The notes under the pieces are model-generated. The model was not told the DNA's origin and made no database searches. It saw only the letters and a list, made by a program, of their open reading frames with translations. Below, one piece after another: positions 58,006-64,000 of a DNA stretch of 64,000 nt. The translations under genes were made by a program, and so were the position numbers. The first letter of the stretch is position 1; the number at the start of each line of letters is the position of its first letter. This DNA is from Anaerolineaceae bacterium (GTDB lineage Bacteria > Chloroflexota > Anaerolineae > Aggregatilineales > Phototrophicaceae), in NCBI GenBank assembly GCA_026708325.1, contig JAPOVC010000003.1, forward strand, positions 87,919 to 151,918, read 5' to 3'.

Positions 58006-59127
58006 ATGCGTTCGGCCCGTCTTTTCCTGATTGCCCTGACCCTGATGGCGATTGCGCCCGTGGGAGCGAAGGTCATGGTGCAGGAGACGCCCGGCGCCGG
58101 GGCGGGTGCGAGCGGGCCCGAACAATACCCCCGGAACTACAATTCCATGACCGGCCTGCCATATCCGGATCAGGCAGCCATGGAACGCCGCAACCTGATC
58201 GTCAAAATCTCAAACTTTCCGCCGATTGTGCGGCCGCAGTCGGGCGTCAATCAGGCCGATCTGGTGTTCGAGGTCGAATCCGAGAGCGGAATCACGCGCT
58301 TTGCGGCAATTTATCGCAGCCAGGCGCCGCGGCACGTGGGCTCGGTGCGCAGCGCCCGCCTGCTGGACCTGGAACTGATGACGATGTACAGCGCCTTTCT
58401 TGCCTATTCCGGCACCAGCATTCCGATCCAGCGCATTCTCTGGAGTTCGCCACATGCCGGGTACGGCTTTTCGCCCCTGACGGGCGACAATTGCGAGGAC
58501 GCCGGCTTCTGCCGTTACGAGCAATTCGGCGTCGGCTACGAGCACACCCTGTACCTGGACACCGAACAGCTTTATCGCCTGGGCACGGCGCGCGGCATCA
58601 ATCAGGGTTACAAGGCGCGCGGCTTCGCCTTCGACGATCAACCCGATATCGGTGGACAGGCGCTGGCGGAAGTCAGCATCAACTGGTGGGGCGAGGGCAA
58701 CGCCCTGTGGCAATACGATTCCGGGCATGGTCACTGGCTTCGCTACACGGACGGCGTGCCCCATTTCGATGCCCTGGATGGCATGCAATTGTGGGCGGAC
58801 AACCTGATTGTGTTGCAGGTGCCGCACGCCCGTCGGCCGGACCTCTTCGTCCCCGGCGCGGACGATGAATCGCTGGAAGTGCAACTCTGGGACTCCGGGC
58901 CGGCGCTGGTGATGCGGGATGGTCGCTGGTTCAGCGGCAACTGGTTGCGCTTCAGTCGGGCGACGACCGTCGCCCTGCAACTCAGTCACACGGGCAGCGA
59001 CAAGCCTATCCGGCTGAAGCCCGGGCGCAGCTGGATCTCGATTGTACGCAACCTGCGGGACGTGACGCTCTCCGAGTACCTGACGGATATCATCGCCCTG
59101 GGCGAACTTGCGCCGGCCCGCGGCTGA
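58006..59127 (+). CDS. Secreted DUF3048-domain protein (YerB-like)
   Basis: This 373-residue protein has an N-terminal signal peptide (about 1-22; basic start, hydrophobic core, APVGA cleavage region) without a lipobox Cys. The DUF3048 domain shows the YPRNYNSMTGLP start, the typical NFPPIVRPQSGVNQADLVFE and RHVGSVRSARLLDLEL. The C-terminal part matches the second half of the family. DUF3048 proteins are exported, common in Bacillota and Chloroflexota, and of unknown function. GGTGGAGG precedes the chosen ATG. Confidence 0.9.
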   Translation: MRSARLFLIALTLMAIAPVGAKVMVQETPGAGAGASGPEQYPRNYNSMTGLPYPDQAAMERRNLIVKISNFPPIVRPQSGVNQADLVFEVESESGITRFAAIYRSQAPRHVGSVRSARLLDLELMTMYSAFLAYSGTSIPIQRILWSSPHAGYGFSPLTGDNCEDAGFCRYEQFGVGYEHTLYLDTEQLYRLGTARGINQGYKARGFAFDDQPDIGGQALAEVSINWWGEGNALWQYDSGHGHWLRYTDGVPHFDALDGMQLWADNLIVLQVPHARRPDLFVPGADDESLEVQLWDSGPALVMRDGRWFSGNWLRFSRATTVALQLSHTGSDKPIRLKPGRSWISIVRNLRDVTLSEYLTDIIALGELAPARG

Positions 59128-59142
59128 ACCCCTGGTTCTGCG

Positions 59143-60855
59143 CTAGTGGCCGCTGTGTACAACCTCCGCGCCGGAGCCGCCGCGCAAAAAGTCGAAATCC
59201 GCACCCCGATCGGCTTGCTCCACGTGCTCAACGTAGAGTTTGCTGTAGCCACGCAGGCTTTCGACAGGTCGTGGTTGCCAGACCTGGCGGCGGCGCTGCA
59301 ACTCCTCGTCGCTGACCAGCAGTTGCAGGCGCCGCGCCGGCACGTCAAGTTCGATTTCATCGCCGTTGCGCACCAGCGCGAGAGCGCCGCCCAGAGCGGA
59401 TTCCGGGGCGACGTGCAACACGACCGCGCCAAAGGCCGTGCCGCTCATGCGACCGTCCGAAATACGCACCATGTCCTCGACGCCCTGCAACAAGAGTTTC
59501 TTCGGCAGGTTGAAGTTGCCGACCTCGGGCATGCCGGGGAAGCCCCTTGGCCCAACCTGCTTGAGCACCAGCACGCTGTCGGGCGCGACGTCGAGGTCGG
59601 GATCGTCGATTCGAGTGTGGTAGTCGTCGATGTCCTCGAAGACGACCGCCCGGCCACGATGTTGCTGCAGGGCGGGCGAGGCCGCCGAGGGCTTGATGAC
59701 GGCGCCATCCGGGCAGAGGTTGCCGCGCAGGATGCTGAGCCCGGCCCCGCGCTGAAAGGGCTCGTCGAGGTCGGCGATGACCTCGCGATTGAAGTTTTCG
59801 GCGTTGGCCGTGTTCTCCGCCAGCGTGCCACCGTTGACCGTCGGGGCATCCATGTGCAGCGAGTCTTTCAGTTGCCGGATGACCACCGGCAGACCGCCGG
59901 CGTAGAAGAAGTCCTCCATCAGGTAGTCGCCGGAGGGCATCAGGTTGACCAGCAAGGGCATCTTACTGCCCAGGCGATCGAAGTCGTCCAGCTCCAGCGG
60001 CAGGTCCAGGCGACCGGCGATGGCCAGCAGGTGCACCACGAAGTTGGTTGAGCCGCCGACGGCTGCGTTGACGCGAATGGCGTTTTCCAGAGCAGGCCGC
60101 GTCAGAATCTGCGACATACGCAGGTCTTCGCGCACCATTTCGACGATGCGCCCGCCGGAGAGATGCGCCAGGCGTCGGCGCCGCGAGTCGGCGGCGGGGA
60201 TGGCGGCCGCGCCGGGCAAGGTCAGACCGAGGGCCTCGACCATGCAGGCCATGGTGGAAGCGGTGCCCATGGTCATGCAGTGGCCGTCGCTGCGCGACAT
60301 GCAGCTTTCAGCGTCCTGATAGTCCTCCATACTGATGCGACCGACGCGCAGGTCGTCGCTGAGTCGCCAGACGTCGGTGCCGGAACCGATGTCGCGGCCG
60401 CGAAACTTGCCGTTGAGCATGGGACCGCCATTGACCACGATGGTCGGCAAATCGACGCTGGCGGCGCCCATCAGGCAGGCCGGCGTGGTCTTGTCGCAGC
60501 CGGTCAGCAGCACCACGCCGTCCAGCGGATTGCCGCGGATGGTCTCCTCGATTTCCATGCTGGCGAGGTTGCGGTAGAGCATGGTGGTCGGGCGCATCAG
60601 GGACTCGCCCAGCGACATGGCCGGGAATTCCAGGGGCAGGCCGCCGGCCTCATAGACGCCGCGACGCACAAACTCGGCCAGCACCCGGAAGTGGCCGTTG
60701 CAGGGCGTCAGTTCCGACCAGGTGTTGCATATGCCGATGACCGGGCGGCCGTCGAAGACATGGTCGGGCAGGCCCTGGTTCTTGAGCCAGCTGCGCCCGA
60801 CGAAGCCAGGCTTGTCCTCATCGGCGAACCAGCGGCGACTGCGCAATTCGGTCAC
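59143..60855 (-). CDS. IlvD/Edd-family dehydratase (sugar-acid dehydratase-like)
   Basis: This 570-residue iron-sulfur dehydratase resembles L-arabinonate, D-xylonate and related sugar-acid dehydratases more than the branched-chain enzyme. It begins ELRSRRWFADEDKPGF, with cluster Cys in CNTWSELTPCN, GCDKTTPACLM and CMSRSDGHCMTMG, and AVGGSTNFVVHL further on. It would convert a sugar acid to a 2-keto-3-deoxy acid, but IlvD activity cannot be excluded. GTG at 60855, after GGAGGAAGACCT, fits the family start. It lies 34 bases after the thiolase gene and may be co-transcribed. Confidence 0.88.
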   Translation of the reverse strand: MTELRSRRWFADEDKPGFVGRSWLKNQGLPDHVFDGRPVIGICNTWSELTPCNGHFRVLAEFVRRGVYEAGGLPLEFPAMSLGESLMRPTTMLYRNLASMEIEETIRGNPLDGVVLLTGCDKTTPACLMGAASVDLPTIVVNGGPMLNGKFRGRDIGSGTDVWRLSDDLRVGRISMEDYQDAESCMSRSDGHCMTMGTASTMACMVEALGLTLPGAAAIPAADSRRRRLAHLSGGRIVEMVREDLRMSQILTRPALENAIRVNAAVGGSTNFVVHLLAIAGRLDLPLELDDFDRLGSKMPLLVNLMPSGDYLMEDFFYAGGLPVVIRQLKDSLHMDAPTVNGGTLAENTANAENFNREVIADLDEPFQRGAGLSILRGNLCPDGAVIKPSAASPALQQHRGRAVVFEDIDDYHTRIDDPDLDVAPDSVLVLKQVGPRGFPGMPEVGNFNLPKKLLLQGVEDMVRISDGRMSGTAFGAVVLHVAPESALGGALALVRNGDEIELDVPARRLQLLVSDEELQRRRQVWQPRPVESLRGYSKLYVEHVEQADRGADFDFLRGGSGAEVVHSGH

Positions 60856-60889
60856 AGGTCTTCCTCCGCTTGTGTGAGTGAAACGCGCT

Positions 60890-62047
60890 TCAGTCGTCGG
60901 CGGCCAGAATGTGGGTGACCACCGTGGCGCCGGTGCCACCGATGTTCTGCGCCATGCCGATGGCCGCCCCCGGCACCTGGGCCGCGCCGGCATCGCCGCG
61001 CAACTGGGTGGCAAGATCGACCAGTTGATAGACGCCGGTCGCGCCGACGGGGTGGCCGCGTCCCTTCAGACCGCCCAGCGTGCAGACCGGAATGCGGCCC
61101 TGCGGCGAAATTTCCCCGTCTGCGGCCAGTTGAGTCGCCTGACCCGGCCCGGCGAAGCCGGCCGCTTCCAGGCTCAGCGCGGCCATGATGGAAAAGGCGT
61201 CGTGCAACTCAAAGAGATCCATATCTCCTGGCCCGAGACGGGCCTGATCGCAGGCCCGCCGAGCGCTTAGCCGGGCGGCGTAAAGGTCGATCGGGTCATC
61301 CCGACTGGCGAGATCGACGCTGTCCGTGGCGCAGGCGCTGGCCATAACGCGCAAGGGCGCCTGGCCGGAGGCGCGCGCCAGTTCGGCCGAGCCAAGGATC
61401 AGTGCCGCCGCGCCATCGGCGACGGGCGAACTGTCAAAGAGGTTGACGGGGTCGGAAATGACCGGCGCGCGCCGCCAGGTCTCCATGGTGATGGCGCGGC
61501 GAAACATGGCGTTGGGGTTGTGCACGGCATTGGCGTGGGCATTGAGGCCGAAGGGCGCGAAGGCCTCGTGGGCGATGCGATGCTCATGCATGTAGCGGCG
61601 CATGATGAGCGCGTTGAGCGCGACGAAGGTGGCGCCGTGGGCGCCTTCGAAATCGGCGTCGGCGGCGGTGGCCAGGGCCGTGGTGACCGGGCCGCCGGTG
61701 GCGTCGGTCATCTTCTCCACGCCGCAGACGGCGACCAGGTCCAGCATGCCGCTGGCGATGGCGCGCACGGCCGCCTGAATCGCGACTCCACCGGAAGCGC
61801 AGGCCGCCTCCACGGTGGTCGCCTCCAGCCCGCGCCAGCCGACGTGGCTGGCGATCAGGGCGCCCAGTTGCGTCTGGTTGCTGATGCGCGCCGCCAGCAT
61901 GTTGGCGACGAAAAGCGCCTGGGGCAGATCAACGCCCGCGTCGCTGACGGCGGCCTGCAGGGCGTCAGCCGCCAGGTCGCGCAGGCTCCGGTCCCACCAC
62001 TCCCCGACGGGAGTCTGGCCGACGCCGAGGACGAATACATCGCGCAT
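60890..62047 (-). CDS. Thiolase-family protein (SCP-x/acetyl-CoA acetyltransferase-like)
   Basis: This 385-residue thiolase-superfamily protein has the nucleophilic Cys in VEAACASGG (about 81-89) and the active-site His in GGLKGRGHPVGATG. The C-terminal AQNIGGTGATVV lacks the second Cys of classical degradative thiolases, the pattern of the SCP-x/archaeal acetyl-CoA acetyltransferase branch. In archaea this branch works with a DUF35 zinc-ribbon protein and HMG-CoA synthase; neither is in this window. Start at 62047 matches the family (VFVLGVGQTPVGE). Function may be sterol or acyl side-chain thiolysis, or condensation. Confidence 0.88.
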   Translation of the reverse strand: MRDVFVLGVGQTPVGEWWDRSLRDLAADALQAAVSDAGVDLPQALFVANMLAARISNQTQLGALIASHVGWRGLEATTVEAACASGGVAIQAAVRAIASGMLDLVAVCGVEKMTDATGGPVTTALATAADADFEGAHGATFVALNALIMRRYMHEHRIAHEAFAPFGLNAHANAVHNPNAMFRRAITMETWRRAPVISDPVNLFDSSPVADGAAALILGSAELARASGQAPLRVMASACATDSVDLASRDDPIDLYAARLSARRACDQARLGPGDMDLFELHDAFSIMAALSLEAAGFAGPGQATQLAADGEISPQGRIPVCTLGGLKGRGHPVGATGVYQLVDLATQLRGDAGAAQVPGAAIGMAQNIGGTGATVVTHILAADD

Positions 62048-62155
62048 GAAATCTGCTCCGGGAGCGAGAAACCTGCCGGCACTATAGCATGGCGACCCTC
62101 TCAATTCCTGTCGATTCAGGTCAGGCGGCGGACATGGGCGGGCGGGCTTCCGCGC

Positions 62156-62184
62156 TTGTCAGCCAGGCCTGGCGCCCGTAAAAT
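62156..62184 (+). promoter_or_regulatory. Promoter of uvrA
   Basis: TTGTCA (62156-62161) and TAAAAT (62179-62184) are exactly 17 bases apart, 32 bases before the uvrA ATG. I see no obvious LexA box of either common type in the gap. Confidence 0.65.
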
Positions 62185-62216
62185 TGAGGGTCCGAAGAGA
62201 CTACGGCGGAGTTGGC

Positions 62217-64000
62217 ATGGCGCTGGACAAGATTGTGGTGCGCGGCGCGCGCGAACACAATCTCAAGGACATTGACGTCGATATCCCGCGCAACAGTCTG
62301 GTGGTCATCACCGGGCTCTCCGGCTCGGGCAAGTCCTCACTGGCCTTTGACACCATCTTTGCCGAGGGGCAGCGGCGCTACGTCGAAAGCCTGAGCGCTT
62401 ACGCGCGGCAATTTCTGGGGCAGATGGAAAAGCCGGACGTCGACCAGATTGAGGGGCTGAGTCCGGCGGTCTCGATCGACCAGCGCGGCGTCAGCCAGAA
62501 CCCGCGATCCACGGTCGGCACGGTCACCGAAATCTACGATTATCTGCGGCTGCTCTTCGCGCGGATTGGCGTGCCGCATTGTCCAGTTTGCGGCGACGAG
62601 GTGATGGCGCAAAGCGCCCAGCAGATCGTGGATGCCGTGCTGGCCCTGCCCGATGGAACGCGGGCGCAAATCCTCGCGCCGGTGATCCAGAACCGCAAGG
62701 GCCATCACGAACGGGTGCTGGAGGAAATCGGCCGGGCCGGCTTCCAGCGCGTGCGGGTCAACGGGGAAGTGCGCGAACTGGAAGAGGAAATCGCGCTCGA
62801 CCGTTACAAGATCCACAACATCGAGATCGTCTTGGACCGCCTGATTATTCGTCACCATGACGACCCGGGCACGGAGGACGCGCGCGGTTTCGTCACCCGC
62901 GTGACGGACTCCATTGAAACTGCGCTGGAGCTCGGCAAGGGGCTGGTCGTCATCAATGACGTCACGGACGCGGAGCATCCAAAGGACATCCTGTTCAGCG
63001 AGCATCTGGCCTGCGTCAACGGCCATGGCAGCCTGCCGGAGCTGGAACCGCGGCTCTTCAGCTTCAATACGCCCAAAGGGGCCTGCCCGGACTGTCAGGG
63101 TCTGGGGTTTCGACTGGAGATCGACCCGGCGAATCTGGTGACGAACCCGGAGTTGGGGATTTCCGAAGGGGCCATCGATGCCAACGGCTGGAATCTGACC
63201 GAATCTTCCGGCTGGACCCAGGGCATGATGCGGGCCCTCGCGCGGGAAATGGACTTCGACCTGCGCACGCCCTGGCGCGACCTGACGGCGGAACAGCAGG
63301 ACGCCGTCATGTACGGGCTCGGCAAGCGTCGCCTGGAAGTGCAGTATCGCAACAGTCAGGGCCAGATGCGCAGCTGGACCACCAGCTTTGAGGGAATCGT
63401 CAACAATCTTAATCGCCGTTATCGCGAGACGGCGTCGGACTTCATTCGCGATCGCATTGAAGAATGCATGGTGCGCACGCCCTGTCCGACCTGCTCGGGG
63501 CAGCGCCTGCGGCCGGAAGCGCTGGCGGTCACGATCGCCGACAAGACGATCCATCACTCGACGTCCATGACCGTCAAGGCCTTGCTCGACTGGGTGCAGG
63601 GCCTGCGCGGTGAACAGGCCTCGCAAAATGGGGCCGCCCTCAGCGAGCGGGACCGCTTCGTGGCGCGCCAGGTCCTGAATGAAATCAGCGCGCGCGCCCG
63701 CTTCCTCAACGATGTGGGGCTGGACTATCTGACGCTTTCGCGCTTCGCCGGCTCGCTGAGCGGCGGGGAGGCGCAGCGCATCCGCCTGGCGACGCAGATA
63801 GGCAGCCGTCTGACCGGCGTGCTCTACGTGCTGGACGAACCTTCCATCGGCCTGCACCAGCGCGACAACGCCCGCCTCATCGACACGCTCCGGGGTATGC
63901 GCGACCTGGGCAACACCTTGCTGGTGGTCGAACATGACGAGGAGACCATGCGCTCCGCGGACTGGCTGATCGACCTGGGGCCGGGCGCGGGCGAGCGCGG
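62217..64000 (+). CDS. uvrA: Excinuclease ABC subunit A, 3'-truncated by window end
   Basis: The first 594 residues of UvrA, the damage-recognition ATPase of nucleotide excision repair, run off the window edge. Walker [15 protein letters not shown] (about 32-45) begins the first ABC unit. Zinc-type pairs [14 protein letters not shown] and CPTCSGQRL follow. The first ABC signature [18 protein letters not shown] and Walker [14 protein letters not shown] are near the end. The second ATPase half lies outside. GGCGGAG precedes the ATG. Confidence 0.97.
   Translation, partial: MALDKIVVRGAREHNLKDIDVDIPRNSLVVITGLSGSGKSSLAFDTIFAEGQRRYVESLSAYARQFLGQMEKPDVDQIEGLSPAVSIDQRGVSQNPRSTVGTVTEIYDYLRLLFARIGVPHCPVCGDEVMAQSAQQIVDAVLALPDGTRAQILAPVIQNRKGHHERVLEEIGRAGFQRVRVNGEVRELEEEIALDRYKIHNIEIVLDRLIIRHHDDPGTEDARGFVTRVTDSIETALELGKGLVVINDVTDAEHPKDILFSEHLACVNGHGSLPELEPRLFSFNTPKGACPDCQGLGFRLEIDPANLVTNPELGISEGAIDANGWNLTESSGWTQGMMRALAREMDFDLRTPWRDLTAEQQDAVMYGLGKRRLEVQYRNSQGQMRSWTTSFEGIVNNLNRRYRETASDFIRDRIEECMVRTPCPTCSGQRLRPEALAVTIADKTIHHSTSMTVKALLDWVQGLRGEQASQNGAALSERDRFVARQVLNEISARARFLNDVGLDYLTLSRFAGSLSGGEAQRIRLATQIGSRLTGVLYVLDEPSIGLHQRDNARLIDTLRGMRDLGNTLLVVEHDEETMRSADWLIDLGPGAGER

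Overview
The window is GC-rich bacterial chromosome with about 56 protein genes packed on both strands. I see no phage, transposon, CRISPR array, tRNA or rRNA. The gene content suggests an aerobic or facultative, probably free-living bacterium, most likely Chloroflexota (Anaerolineae, Caldilineae or SAR202-like). The signs are two tandem four-domain S1 proteins of about 400 residues, a split glycine decarboxylase (gcvPA/gcvPB), a secreted DUF3048 protein, a large PMT-like glycosyltransferase with a C-terminal beta domain, and several phytanoyl-CoA dioxygenase (PhyH) paralogues. PhyH expansion also occurs in Poribacteria and Planctomycetes, so this placement is an inference. Both ends of the window cut genes: pnp at the left and uvrA at the right.

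0-8.9 kb: RNA and translation block. The 3' part of pnp is translationally coupled to a 62-residue protein, a degenerate methyltransferase-like protein and an APH-family kinase. Then come rocA with a phosphoribosyltransferase, two rpsA paralogues, rpsU and infA. 8.9-17.7 kb: chaperone operon hrcA-grpE-dnaK-dnaJ-prmA-ubiE on the minus strand, then trxA, and prs coupled to a TVP38-family membrane protein. 17.7-23.6 kb: accessory metabolism, with four PhyH-type dioxygenases, a repeat-bearing 513-bp spacer, a TIM-barrel sugar isomerase and an aldo/keto reductase. 23.7-34.5 kb: secA, an MBL hydrolase, mutM, dnaE, pfkA, a ybaK-like deacylase and an SDR.

34.6-47.9 kb: a CHAD-domain gene faces a compact minus-strand series of eight genes running acyl-CoA dehydrogenase, zinc-free-type MDR reductase, CYTH protein, small membrane protein, acyl-CoA carboxylase (carboxyltransferase, biotin carboxylase, biotin carrier) and glycosyltransferase. 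It diverges from mce (methylmalonyl-CoA epimerase) and copA; copZ follows. Together carboxylase, epimerase and dehydrogenase fit acyl/propionyl-CoA metabolism. 48-53.9 kb: glycine cleavage operon gcvH-gcvPA-gcvPB, continuing into an MGT-type glycosyltransferase and queG, headed by a clear glycine riboswitch with a promoter and terminator. 53.9-64 kb: a SCO1-like copper chaperone, alr, tgt, a LmbE-type deacetylase, the DUF3048 protein, an IlvD/Edd dehydratase, a thiolase and uvrA.

The most notable non-textbook observations are a recent S1-domain duplication with an RG-rich linker in PNPase, a structured leader before the second rpsA gene, a 34-bp tandem repeat whose last unit is the promoter -10 of the isomerase gene, a PhyH paralogue without the HxD motif, a phosphofructokinase with GGGGS in place of GGDGS, and a glycine riboswitch operon that appears to carry queG and a glycosyltransferase. 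I found no convincing wholly new multi-gene system.
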